Below are positions 28,995-36,839 of a stretch of DNA of 64,000 bases, piece by piece. The stretch is from Wansuia hejianensis (GTDB lineage: Bacteria; Bacillota; Clostridia; Lachnospirales; Lachnospiraceae). Position 1 is the first letter of the stretch, and every line of letters starts with the position of its first letter. The stretch is taken from positions 447,501 to 511,500 of the forward strand of contig NZ_CP060635.1 in assembly GCF_014337215.1 (NCBI RefSeq), given 5' to 3'. The notes beneath the pieces were generated by a model, which saw only the letters and a program-made list of their open reading frames with translations, ran no database searches and was not told the origin of the DNA. The translations under genes and the position numbers were made by a program.

Positions 28995-29342
28995 GGGCTT
29001 GTACTGGTTTCGACGGGGGTTTTGAAGTTTAGGAAGCCATCCGCGGCTCTGGGACCGCGTACCAACCTGGAAATTAAATTTAAACGCAGATAACGAAGAG
29101 TTAGCGTACGCTGCCTAATGGCAGTTGTCGGGTAACAGGTTCCCGCGCCTGATATTCCGGCATCAAATGATGCGGGGCACTTTTTCTTTTAAGCTTTGCG
29201 AAGAAAAAAGAACTTATGAAGCTACTGAAGTCAGAAGCCTGTCATCCGGCGTCTGATAGAGGGAATGTCAAAAGAATGACTGTGATGGGAGATGCCTGAA
29301 TGGATAGGCTTTCGGACGCGGGTTCGATTCCCGCCAGGTCCA
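28995..29342 (+). ncRNA. ssrA: Transfer-messenger RNA
   Basis: The tRNA-like ends are clear: GGGCTTG at 28995 pairs with CAGGTCC at 29335-29341, followed by discriminator A. The conserved TGGTTTCGACGGGGG follows the 5' end and the T-arm GCGGGTTCGATTCCCGC precedes the 3' end. The tag frame starts at GCA (29086) and reads ADNEELAYAA then TAA (29116-29118). CCA is not encoded and must be added after processing. About 348 nt, a normal length. Confidence 0.95.
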
Positions 29343-29370
29343 TAATCAGAGATGGGAATTTTATGGAAGG

Positions 29371-29404
29371 AACGGCATGGGCTTCAAGTCCATGCCGTTT
29401 TTAT
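29371..29404 (+). terminator. Terminator after tmRNA
   Basis: AACGGCATGG (29371-29380) pairs with CCATGCCGTT around a 9-base loop, followed by a run of T. Confidence 0.9.
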
Positions 29405-29420
29405 TCAGCTGCAGCTGAAT
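29403..29420. repeat. Perfect 18-bp palindrome upstream of the response regulator
   Basis: ATTCAGCTGCAGCTGAAT directly follows the tmRNA terminator. It could be an operator or a second weak hairpin. The rest of the gap to 29565 holds a possible TATGAT -10 at 29499-29504 and nothing else I can identify. Confidence 0.4.
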
Positions 29421-29565
29421 TACTCAGGGAGAAATGCGGCAGATGTTGCAAACAGGATTTAACTTCCCTGGATTCACAATTCTGACACAATCGGTTGATA
29501 TGATAAGAACAGTATTATGGAGCTAATGCTAAAGGCAGAGGAATTGAGAAGAAAAGAGGTGCGCT

Positions 29566-30249
29566 ATGGAGAAGCTGAAAGTTCTGGTGGTGGATGATGA
29601 AAGCAGAATGCGGAAACTGGTGAAAGATTTCCTGGTGAAGAATAATTTTGACGTGCTGGAGGCTGGCGACGGGGAGGAAGCGCTGAATCTGTTTTATGAA
29701 ATAAAAGACATCGCGCTGATTATACTGGATGTGATGATGCCTAAGATGGACGGCTGGCAGGTGTGCCGGGAAGTCCGTCAGTATTCCAATGTTCCGATCA
29801 TCATGCTGACGGCCAAGGGGGATGAAAGGGACGAGTTACTGGGCTTTGACCTGGGAGTCGATGAATATATATCTAAGCCGTTTAGCCCCAAAATATTGGT
29901 TGCCCGCGTGGAAGCGATACTGCGCAGGACGAACCAGATGGATCCGGACAGCGTGCTGGAGGCCGGGGGAATTGCCATAGACAAGGCGGCGCATATGGCT
30001 ACCATCGACGGTCAGCCGATGGAATTGAGCTTTAAGGAATTTGAGCTTTTAACATATTTCATGGAGAATCAGGGAATTGCCCTATCGAGGGAAAAGATTT
30101 TGAATAATGTCTGGAACTACGACTATTTTGGTGACGCCAGAACCATCGATACTCATGTGAAGAAGCTGAGAAGTAAGATGGGCGGCAAAGGAGATTATAT
30201 CAAGACGATTTGGGGAATGGGCTATAAATTTGAGGTTGATCCATCATGA
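29566..30249 (+). CDS. OmpR/PhoB-family response regulator
   Basis: This 227-residue regulator has a receiver domain with phospho-acceptor D55 (ILDVMMP), acidic D10-D11 and conserved K104 (SKPFSP), followed by a winged-helix DNA-binding domain (LSFKEFELLTYFMEN, then TIDTHVKKLRSKMG and TIWGMGYKFE). It is phosphorylated by the histidine kinase encoded next, with a four-base overlap. GAAAAGAGGTG precedes the ATG. The regulon cannot be told from the sequence. Confidence 0.95.
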   Translation: MEKLKVLVVDDESRMRKLVKDFLVKNNFDVLEAGDGEEALNLFYEIKDIALIILDVMMPKMDGWQVCREVRQYSNVPIIMLTAKGDERDELLGFDLGVDEYISKPFSPKILVARVEAILRRTNQMDPDSVLEAGGIAIDKAAHMATIDGQPMELSFKEFELLTYFMENQGIALSREKILNNVWNYDYFGDARTIDTHVKKLRSKMGGKGDYIKTIWGMGYKFEVDPS

Positions 30250-31700
30250 AACGCTCAATTAAAAAGCGGATCGCGTTTACTTTTATTGGACTTATGGTGC
30301 TTACGCTTGTGGCCATCGGTATTGTACACTGGTTTTTCCTGGGCAATTTTTATTTTGATAAAAAGCAGGAGACCCTTGTTGAAAGCTGGAATAAGATCAA
30401 TGGCGCCGGAGACGGAGACACGGAGATTACGGATGAATTTCGGAGATTCTGTTCTGTTAATACGCTGACCTATGCGGTTGCCAATGCCAATCTGAATTAT
30501 ATCGCCACTAATTCTCAGGATGGCGAGGGAATGGCCAGCCGCCTGTTCGGCAACATGCTGGAAAAAGAAAAAGATAATACAAAGATTCTTCAGGAGACGG
30601 ACAGTTACCAGGTGATTAAGATTCACGACCGGTTTGTATCCATGGATTATTTGGAGCTGTGGGGCATTTTGGATAACGGGAATTACTATATTGTCCGTTG
30701 CCCGGTAGAAAGTATTGAGGAATCTGCCGCTCTTTCCAACCAGTTTTATATGTACATTGGATTCTTAATGGTTCTGGCCAGTGCGTTGGTGATCTGGCTG
30801 ATCAGCCGGAAGATTGTGCGGCCTCTCCAGGAGCTGGCCGGGATTTCTGAGCGGATGGCTGATCTGGATTTTGATGCCAGATATGTGAGCGGCGGAGAAG
30901 ATGAAATAGGAGAGCTGGGGAACAATTTTAATAAAATGTCGGAGAAGCTGGAAACGACGATTTCTGAGCTGAAGAGCGCCAATGTGAAGCTAGAAAAGGA
31001 TATAGCAGAGAAGACTCAGATCGACGAGATGAGGAAGGAATTTCTTTCAAATGTGTCTCATGAGCTGAAGACACCGATCGCGCTGATCCAGGGGTATGCG
31101 GAGGGGCTAAAGGACAATATCAGTGACGATCCGGAGAGCCGTGAGTTTTACTGTGATGTTATAATTGATGAAGCATCGAAGATGAATTCCCTTGTCAAAA
31201 AGCTGCTCACGCTGAACCAGCTGGAATTTGGGAACGACCAGCTGTCTATGGAGCGTTTTGACCTGGCCGAGCTGATACGCGGGGTGATACAGTCCTCACA
31301 GATCCTTGTGGAACAGAAGAATGCGAAAATCATTTTCAACCAGTCCGCTCCTGTGCATGTCTGGGGGGATGAGTTCAAGATCGAAGAAGTTGTAACTAAC
31401 TATCTGACCAATGCGCTGAATCATCTGGAAGAGGACAATGTGATAGAGATTACTTGCAGGGAAGATAATGGTGTCGTGGTGACTACTGTCTTTAACACCG
31501 GCAAACCGATTCCGGAAGAGGACATGGGAAAAATCTGGGTTAAATTTTATAAAGTGGACAAAGCCAGAACCAGAGAGTATGGCGGAAGCGGAATCGGACT
31601 CTCGATCGTAAAGGCGATCATGGACGCCCATCAGCAGAAATGCTGGGTGAAAAATTATAAGAATGGAGTTGCTTTTTCATTCACACTGGAAAGCAAATGA
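30246..31700 (+). CDS. Membrane sensor histidine kinase
   Basis: This 484-residue kinase has membrane spans at about 10-30 and 167-187 bracketing an extracytoplasmic sensor of about 135 residues, then a HAMP domain (188-240), a short coiled coil, a HisKA domain with H272 in SHELKTPIAL, and an ATPase domain with NYLTNALNH (N box), FNTGKPIP (G1) and GGSGIGLSIVKAI (G2). It phosphorylates the upstream regulator. The signal sensed is unknown. Confidence 0.95.
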   Translation: MKRSIKKRIAFTFIGLMVLTLVAIGIVHWFFLGNFYFDKKQETLVESWNKINGAGDGDTEITDEFRRFCSVNTLTYAVANANLNYIATNSQDGEGMASRLFGNMLEKEKDNTKILQETDSYQVIKIHDRFVSMDYLELWGILDNGNYYIVRCPVESIEESAALSNQFYMYIGFLMVLASALVIWLISRKIVRPLQELAGISERMADLDFDARYVSGGEDEIGELGNNFNKMSEKLETTISELKSANVKLEKDIAEKTQIDEMRKEFLSNVSHELKTPIALIQGYAEGLKDNISDDPESREFYCDVIIDEASKMNSLVKKLLTLNQLEFGNDQLSMERFDLAELIRGVIQSSQILVEQKNAKIIFNQSAPVHVWGDEFKIEEVVTNYLTNALNHLEEDNVIEITCREDNGVVVTTVFNTGKPIPEEDMGKIWVKFYKVDKARTREYGGSGIGLSIVKAIMDAHQQKCWVKNYKNGVAFSFTLESK

Positions 31701-31708
31701 AATTTTCA

Positions 31709-31737
31709 TTCACAAACTGCTGAAAATATGGTATGAT
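31709..31737 (+). promoter_or_regulatory. Promoter for the TetR-type regulator
   Basis: TTCACA (31709-31714), a 17-base spacer and TATGAT (31732-31737) with extended TGG. It rules out the in-frame ATG at 31733 as the start of the downstream gene. Confidence 0.65.
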
Positions 31738-31786
31738 AACGATGAACGCCGTTAAAAGCGTAACAATAAGGGTTGGATGTGATAAC

Positions 31787-32329
31787 ATGCCGGATGCTAA
31801 CATAACCAAAAGTGCTCTAGCGTCTTCCATGAAAAGACTGATGAAAGAAAAGCCTTTTACGAAGATCAGCGTCATCGATATCTGTGAAGGCTGTGGAATG
31901 AACCGCAAGAGCTTTTATTATCACTTTAAAGATAAATATGACCTGGTGAATTGGATCTTCTATACGGATTTCATTGCCCTGGTGAGTACCCGTGATTATG
32001 AAAGTGGGTGGGATCTGCTGATCGCTGTGGGCGAGCTGTTTTACAGAGACCAGGAATTCTACAGGAGTGCTCTCAGGATTGAAGGACAGAATTCTTTCCG
32101 TGAATATTTCCATGAATCCATGACACCGATTGTATCGTTTTTTATCCGTGATGTCTGCGATGCGGACGAGGATCAGGATATTCTGCTCACTTTTTTCTGT
32201 GATGCGTATCTGTCTGCGGTGGTCCGGTGGCTGGAGGAAGGCTGCAAGATGGAGCCGGAAGCCTTCGTGGGCCGGCTGAAAACTATGATTCTGGGACTAG
32301 CGAAGAAAATCGTAGAGGAAAAAGTATAA
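31787..32329 (+). CDS. TetR/AcrR-family regulator (DhaS-like)
   Basis: This 180-residue protein has an N-terminal helix-turn-helix (MKEKPFTKISVIDICEGCGMNRKSFYYHFKDKYDLVNWIF) typical of TetR proteins, with the C-terminal shape of the DhaS/TetR_C subgroup. The start at 31787 is chosen because the ATG at 31733 lies in the promoter; the ribosome site there is poor. It stands alone after the two-component system, and no obvious target gene is adjacent. Confidence 0.83.
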   Translation: MPDANITKSALASSMKRLMKEKPFTKISVIDICEGCGMNRKSFYYHFKDKYDLVNWIFYTDFIALVSTRDYESGWDLLIAVGELFYRDQEFYRSALRIEGQNSFREYFHESMTPIVSFFIRDVCDADEDQDILLTFFCDAYLSAVVRWLEEGCKMEPEAFVGRLKTMILGLAKKIVEEKV

Positions 32330-32344
32330 GATAACAAAATTTAA

Positions 32345-32393
32345 ACGCCTGAACATCTGTATATTATGTACAGATGTCCGGGCGTAATATTTT
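32345..32393 (+). terminator. Terminator after the TetR-type gene
   Basis: ACGCC-TGA-ACATCTGTA pairs with TACAGATGT-CCG-GGCGT, followed by AATATTTTG. The following 70 bases to 32462 hold only a GC-rich imperfect hairpin. Confidence 0.75.
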
Positions 32394-32462
32394 GCAGTGA
32401 TTTTTTCAGAAGGGGGGCATGCTCCGCCTCGCAGCGGCTGTCCGGGGTTTTTAATGATAACA

Positions 32463-33500
32463 TTACTTCTGACTGCCTTTGTCTTTTGGAAGCGCTACAG
32501 CGAATATCTGCTCCAGAGAGAGGGCATGGCGGTAATCTGTGACCAGGCCTTTGTGTGTGTAAATATCTCCGTTCTCCAGAAGCTCAAAATAGCAGGCTTC
32601 GGAGGACATAATGTGATCGATCTGATAGGCATCTGTATAGAGATCGAACATGATGAACGGGTAGACAGGCTGCAGGCGGGTGTCCTTCACATACTGGCCG
32701 ATCTGTTCGCGGCAGCTCTGGCTGCATCCATCCCTGGCAATCAGGATGACAAAGGAGCTGTCATGTGAAATAAATTCCCTTGTGCGTTCTCCGGAAAGCC
32801 AGCTTGTGCAGTCTTCATCCCCATAATAGTCATAGGTACCGTACCAGGACTTCTGCTGGCGCATATTCCTGGCATTGGCGGCGCAGGAAGCGGTGGAAGC
32901 CGGAAACAGGCACATGGTGTTGATACAGGGTTTTAAGAGTGACAGATGGGCAGGCGTCAGCTCCTGGTCCGGAAGCAGGCAGATAAACGCACAGTCACTG
33001 TATGTCCGGAACAGCCTGACAAGGGGTTCCAGACAGGAGAGAGAGCCGCTGCATCTGAGAATGTATGTATAGATTCCCAGAGGACGTCCCTGAAGGATGC
33101 AGTTTTCTATCTCCGCGGGGGTAGTTCCGCCCGGTATGGTCGGATTAATGCGGAGAATCAGGGCCCAGGGGATCTGAAAAGATTTCTTGGATTCTATGCT
33201 GCGTATGACCTTGCCGCCGTAGGTCAGGCTGTTGTAGCCGATGTTGATTCCAAAGCCCTTCAATGCCTTGCGGTCGGTGTTGCGCAGCAGGTGTTCAATT
33301 GCAGTGTAATAGGGGCTGTCATCATTCCTGAGCAGCTCCTGGAAAATCGCATAGACCTCCTGAAGAAATCTTCCTTTTGAAAACTGCCGGCCCATGTCGG
33401 TCAGCTTGCGGATGCTTCTGCGGGGGTCCTCTTCAATTTCCCGCAGTCCCCTGTCAACGGTAGCATCAACGATTGCGCGTGTAATATCATTTGGTTTCAA
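32463..33500 (-). CDS. Conserved-looking protein of unknown function
   Basis: I do not recognise a named family with confidence. The 345-residue product is soluble, starts MKPNDITRAIVDATVDRGLREIEEDP and has a basic, Arg-rich N-terminal helix region, then alternating hydrophobic strands (WALILRINPTIPGG, IYTYILRCSG, CAFICLLPD, FVILIARDG) that look like an alpha/beta barrel. It is Cys-rich (14 or so). The start is a TTG at 33500 with GGAGG eight bases upstream; a TTG at 33515 lacks a ribosome site. A minus-strand promoter is present at 33539-33567. It is monocistronic. Confidence 0.65.
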   Translation of the reverse strand: MKPNDITRAIVDATVDRGLREIEEDPRRSIRKLTDMGRQFSKGRFLQEVYAIFQELLRNDDSPYYTAIEHLLRNTDRKALKGFGINIGYNSLTYGGKVIRSIESKKSFQIPWALILRINPTIPGGTTPAEIENCILQGRPLGIYTYILRCSGSLSCLEPLVRLFRTYSDCAFICLLPDQELTPAHLSLLKPCINTMCLFPASTASCAANARNMRQQKSWYGTYDYYGDEDCTSWLSGERTREFISHDSSFVILIARDGCSQSCREQIGQYVKDTRLQPVYPFIMFDLYTDAYQIDHIMSSEACYFELLENGDIYTHKGLVTDYRHALSLEQIFAVALPKDKGSQK

Positions 33501-33538
33501 AATAAAGGCCTCCAATGCGATTGTTATTATTAGTTAAC

Positions 33539-33567
33539 AGTATACCGGAAACAGGGCTAATTTTGAA
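33539..33567 (-). promoter_or_regulatory. Promoter for the unknown minus-strand gene
   Basis: On the minus strand TTCAAA (33567-33562), a 17-base spacer and TATACT (33544-33539). Confidence 0.6.
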
Positions 33568-33622
33568 TGGACAAAAACTAAGAACTGTCCGAAACTTCAC
33601 GTGGAATTCACAGATTATACCC

Positions 33623-33651
33623 TGTCAAAGAGAGGCGGGTTGTGATATAAT
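33623..33651 (+). promoter_or_regulatory. Extended -10 promoter for the PHP gene
   Basis: TGA-TATAAT (33643-33651) with a weak -35 TGTCAA 17 bases upstream. Confidence 0.55.
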
Positions 33652-33677
33652 CAGATACATCAAAAGGAGTGAATGCG

Positions 33678-34544
33678 ATGAAATTTGATATGCACTGCCA
33701 TACAAAAGAAGGCTCTCTGGATGGAAAGGTCATGATTGAAGAATACATCCGGCGGCTGAAGGAGATGGGATTCGGCGGAATGCTGGTATCCGATCATAAT
33801 TCCTATGACGGATACAGAGAATGGAAGAATTCGCTGAAGGGAAAAGAGTATACGGATTTTGTTGTACTGAAGGGCGTAGAGTATGACACGCTGGACTGTG
33901 GGCACATGCTGGTTATCATGCCTGTGGGCATGAAGCTTCGGATTCTGGAGATGAGAGGGCTTCCGATTGCCGCGCTGATTAAAATTGTACATCATTACGG
34001 GGGGATCATCGGTCCGGCCCATCCCTATGGGGAAAAATATCTGAGCGCGGTGACCACCCGCGAACGAAAGCGGAAATATTCCAAACAGGGTAACAAAAAG
34101 CTGATGGAGCAATTTGACTTCATAGAGATTTACAACGCCTGTGAGAGACAGGAAGTCAATGTGAGAGCCGCGAAGCTGGCCCTGAAATACGGCTGTCCGG
34201 GCCTCGGCGGAAGCGATGCCCATAAGCTGGAATGTATCGGCAAGGGCTGGGCGGATCTTCCGGATACTATCCGAGATGAGAACGACCTGATTGCCTATAT
34301 AAAGGAAAAACCGCGTATACGCTGCGGGGGCTCCTTCTATGACAGCACCTTCCGGGACAAGCTGGGTAAATGGAACGCATTCCGCGTGGATGGTTTTTTC
34401 ATCTTTAACAAGCTGGGAGCAGCCAGCAAGAGGAGAAAGCGAAAAAAAGAGCTGAAGCGGATATTCCCGGAATATAAGGCGTCCCAGAAGAATCCGGAAG
34501 ATTATACAGATAATCCGGAACATTTTGTCAAAATCCAGAATTAA
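33678..34544 (+). CDS. PHP-domain phosphoesterase
   Basis: This 288-residue protein has the PHP metal-binding motifs: FDMHCHT (H6, H8) at the start, VSDHNSYDGY near residue 38, GPAHPYG near 113 and GGSDAHK near 178. The PHP superfamily includes nucleotide and histidinol-phosphate phosphatases; stand-alone proteins like this one act on unknown phosphoesters. The basic C-terminal tail (KRRKRKKELKR) may bind nucleic acid, which is inference. The ATG at 33678 has AGGAG eight bases upstream, better than the GTG at 33669. Confidence 0.87.
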   Translation: MKFDMHCHTKEGSLDGKVMIEEYIRRLKEMGFGGMLVSDHNSYDGYREWKNSLKGKEYTDFVVLKGVEYDTLDCGHMLVIMPVGMKLRILEMRGLPIAALIKIVHHYGGIIGPAHPYGEKYLSAVTTRERKRKYSKQGNKKLMEQFDFIEIYNACERQEVNVRAAKLALKYGCPGLGGSDAHKLECIGKGWADLPDTIRDENDLIAYIKEKPRIRCGGSFYDSTFRDKLGKWNAFRVDGFFIFNKLGAASKRRKRKKELKRIFPEYKASQKNPEDYTDNPEHFVKIQN

Positions 34545-34548
34545 AAGC

Positions 34549-34577
34549 TTTACATTTGAGACAGGTTATGGTAAAAT
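34549..34577 (+). promoter_or_regulatory. Promoter for rpsF-rpsR
   Basis: TTTACA (34549-34554), a 17-base spacer and TGG-TAAAAT ending at 34577. The leader of about 75 nt carries two small stem-loops (GTGG/CCAC and TCCTG/CAGGA), a place where an S6:S18 autoregulatory site could lie. Confidence 0.75.
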
Positions 34578-34657
34578 CATAACTCGTGGGAGAATTTCCA
34601 CATCCTTGTTTCCTGTGAGAAATCAGGAAGCCAAAAGACCAGAAGGAGGAAAGCAGC

Positions 34658-34948
34658 ATGAACAAGTATGAATTAGCGTTAGTTGTGAGTGCCAAACTGG
34701 AAGACGAGGAAAGAGCAGCCGTTGTTGAAAAAGCAAAAGGCTACATCACCCGTTACAATGGCGTAATCACAGAAGTTGAAGAGTGGGGCAAGAAGAGACT
34801 TGCTTACGAAATTCAGCATCAGCGCGAAGGCTTCTACTATTTTATTCAGTTTGAAGCAGATGCAGCATGCCCGGCGGAAGTGGAAAGACACGTACGCATC
34901 ATGGACAATGTGCTGAGATACCTGATCGTCCGTAAAGACGCCGAGTAA
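34658..34948 (+). CDS. rpsF: 30S ribosomal protein S6
   Basis: This 96-residue protein is S6 of the small subunit platform, where it pairs with S18. The sequence from MNKYELALVVSAKLEDEE through WGKKRLAYEIQHQREGFYY to VLRYLIVRKD matches the family along its full length. AGAAGGAGG precedes the ATG. It is followed directly by rpsR; the ssb gene that usually lies between them is absent. Confidence 0.98.
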   Translation: MNKYELALVVSAKLEDEERAAVVEKAKGYITRYNGVITEVEEWGKKRLAYEIQHQREGFYYFIQFEADAACPAEVERHVRIMDNVLRYLIVRKDAE

Positions 34949-34992
34949 AGGGATTCGATTGAATAATAAGACTGTAGAAGGAGGAAAAACAG

Positions 34993-35253
34993 ATGGCATT
35001 CGATAATAACGATAGAGACGATGCTCCGGTGAGAAAGAGAGCACCCCGCAGAAGAAGAAAAGTATGTGTATTCTGTGGAAAAGACAATACAATTGATTAC
35101 AAAGATGTGAATAAGTTAAAGAGATACGTTTCCGAAAGAGGGAAAATCCTTCCCAGAAGAGTGACCGGAAACTGTGCGAAACATCAGAGAGCGATCACAG
35201 TTGCAGTGAAACGTGCAAGACATATGGCGATCATGCCTTATGTAGATGATTGA
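34993..35253 (+). CDS. rpsR: 30S ribosomal protein S18
   Basis: This 86-residue protein is S18. It carries a possible zinc site CVFCGKDN...GNCAKHQR (the cysteine-containing form of S18) and the conserved [17 protein letters not shown] and [21 protein letters not shown] precedes the start and a strong terminator follows, so rpsF-rpsR is a two-gene operon. Confidence 0.98.
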   Translation: MAFDNNDRDDAPVRKRAPRRRRKVCVFCGKDNTIDYKDVNKLKRYVSERGKILPRRVTGNCAKHQRAITVAVKRARHMAIMPYVDD

Positions 35254-35269
35254 TCAGTGAATGAGAGAG

Positions 35270-35307
35270 CTTCGATGCGGGAAGAAATTCCGCATCGAAG
35301 TTTTTTT
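35270..35307 (+). terminator. Terminator after rpsR
   Basis: CTTCGATGCGG pairs perfectly with CCGCATCGAAG around a 9-base loop and is followed by seven T. Confidence 0.95.
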
Positions 35308-35350
35308 GATTGTTTTATACATAAAAGACTGTGTGTGGGAAGACAGATAC

Positions 35351-35415
35351 CCGTAACACATGCCCCTGACGAGGGCGGGGGAACAGCTGCGCTGTTCCGC
35401 GATGTATATATTTTG
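35351..35415. repeat. Dispersed intergenic repeat, copy A
   Basis: This element reads GTAACACATGCCC, a short GCCC/GGGC arm, then the palindrome GGAACAGC-TGC-GCTGTTCC and a tail GCGATGTATATATTTTG. It aligns over about 60 bases with copy B (36760-36820) and over about 45 with copy C (49234-49281). It ends about 50 bases before the ZIP transporter start. There is no U-tract, so it is not a terminator. Confidence 0.8.
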
Positions 35416-35462
35416 CAAAAACGGAGAATATGGAATATAATGGCTGTTAGGAGGTGAGTTAT

Positions 35463-36251
35463 ATGAATATGGATACACTCCTGGGAATCCTTATTCCCCT
35501 GGTGGGAACGTCTGCGGGGGCAGCCTGTGTCTTTTTAATGAAGAAGAATCTTTCGGGCATTGTGCAGAAAGCGCTGCTGGGCTTTGCTTCCGGTGTCATG
35601 GTGGCGGCGTCTGTCTGGTCGTTGCTGATTCCATCTATGGATATGGCTTCAGATATGGGGAAATTTGCCTGGGTTCCTGCGGCTGTCGGATTGATGCTGG
35701 GCATCGTTTTTCTGCTGTTTATGGATAAAACAGTGCCGCATCTGCATCTGGATGCGGATGAGCCGGAAGGAAACGCAGCAAAAAAAAGCCTGAGCAAAAC
35801 GATGATGATGGTGATGGCAGTTGTGCTGCACAACATACCGGAGGGTATGGCGGTGGGCGTAGTGTTTGCCGGCATACAGGCCGGAGAGAGCAACATTACC
35901 ATAGCCGGAGCCTACACGCTGGCGCTGGGGATTGCCATTCAGAATTTTCCGGAAGGGGCAATCATTTCTATGCCGCTGAAAAGCGTGGGACTGTCGAAGG
36001 GGAGAGCCTTTCTGTATGGGGTTTTGTCGGGGGTTGTGGAGCCGCTGGCTGCAATTATTACCGTTCTTCTGACAGGTCTGATCACGCCGGTGCTTCCCTA
36101 TCTGCTGGCATTCGCTGCAGGAGCCATGCTCTATGTGGTGGTAGAAGAACTGATACCGGAATCAGCGGAAGGAGCGCATTCCAATATAGGAACGCTGGCC
36201 TTTGCGCTGGGCTTTGTAATTATGATGATATTAGATGTTGCGTTGGGGTAG
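35463..36251 (+). CDS. ZIP-family metal transporter
   Basis: This 262-residue membrane protein has about eight spans and the ZIP metal-binding helices HNIPEGMAVG and QNFPEGAI, with a His-rich loop (VPHLHLDADE) between early spans. The family imports zinc or other divalent metals; this one resembles the GufA/ZupT group. The start at 35463 has AGGAGG at 35449-35454; a GTG at 35454 would overlap it. It is followed 24 bases later by the DUF6483 gene. Confidence 0.92.
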   Translation: MNMDTLLGILIPLVGTSAGAACVFLMKKNLSGIVQKALLGFASGVMVAASVWSLLIPSMDMASDMGKFAWVPAAVGLMLGIVFLLFMDKTVPHLHLDADEPEGNAAKKSLSKTMMMVMAVVLHNIPEGMAVGVVFAGIQAGESNITIAGAYTLALGIAIQNFPEGAIISMPLKSVGLSKGRAFLYGVLSGVVEPLAAIITVLLTGLITPVLPYLLAFAAGAMLYVVVEELIPESAEGAHSNIGTLAFALGFVIMMILDVALG

Positions 36252-36275
36252 ACAGGATAAGGAGCAGGAAAAGTT

Positions 36276-36683
36276 ATGGATTATGAACAGGATTATATCA
36301 TGCGGATGATTAAGGATATGACAAGGATGATTGCCAAGCTGCTGCTGGGCAAGGATGCGCCGCAGTATATGCTTCCGGACGCGCAGCCGGACGACAAAGG
36401 GCTGGACGGAGATAGCGGCAGTTTTTACCGCCGGTTGATACAGATGGCGGACGCAGGGGAGATCAATGAGGCTGAAAATCTCCTTACGGATTATCTGGAC
36501 CAGGGGAGCGGAAGCAAAGAAGAGCTGGAGGTGGCATTGGGTTTTTATGTCTATATCAATGAAATGTCCAACGATTTTCTGGATGAACATGAGTATTCCA
36601 GGGAAGAAATATATCAGGGACTGGAGTCATTGTCCACACAGTTTGGGGTCTCCGGGCTCACCATCCGTATGCCAGGCGTCTGA
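36276..36683 (+). CDS. DUF6483 family protein
   Basis: This 135-residue soluble protein begins MDYEQDYIMRMIKDMTRMIAK and resembles the DUF6483 family common in Lachnospiraceae and relatives. Sequence is helical with an acidic centre and no catalytic motif. Function is unknown. It lies 24 bases after the ZIP transporter and probably shares its transcript. Confidence 0.82.
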   Translation: MDYEQDYIMRMIKDMTRMIAKLLLGKDAPQYMLPDAQPDDKGLDGDSGSFYRRLIQMADAGEINEAENLLTDYLDQGSGSKEELEVALGFYVYINEMSNDFLDEHEYSREEIYQGLESLSTQFGVSGLTIRMPGV

Positions 36684-36759
36684 CATACAGCTTCCGGCAG
36701 ATTTTGTTTTTTAGAACGCAAAGAGGCTGGTTACGCCGTAGGCATACCCACAGGGCATC

Positions 36760-36820
36760 CTGTAATGCATGCCCTAGCGGGCGGGGAACAGCTTCGCTGT
36801 TCCACAATGTTTACAATTTG
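36760..36820. repeat. Dispersed intergenic repeat, copy B
   Basis: CTGTAATGCATGCCC, a GCCC/GGGC arm, GGAACAGC-TTC-GCTGTTCC and the tail ACAATGTTTACAATTTG, closely matching copy A. It ends 19 bases before the EamA transporter start. Confidence 0.8.
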
Positions 36821-36839
36821 ATGTGAGGAGAATATATAC

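Noticed and set aside
29281..29342. A tRNA-like sequence with a T-arm
   Set aside because: It pairs with the segment at 28995 and is the 3' half of tmRNA, not a separate tRNA.
31733..31786. Upstream start for the TetR-type gene
   Set aside because: The ATG lies within the -10 of the promoter at 31709-31737.
35359..35405. Repeat copies as Rho-independent terminators
   Set aside because: The hairpins are not followed by a U-tract, and copy A lies after a separate strong terminator.
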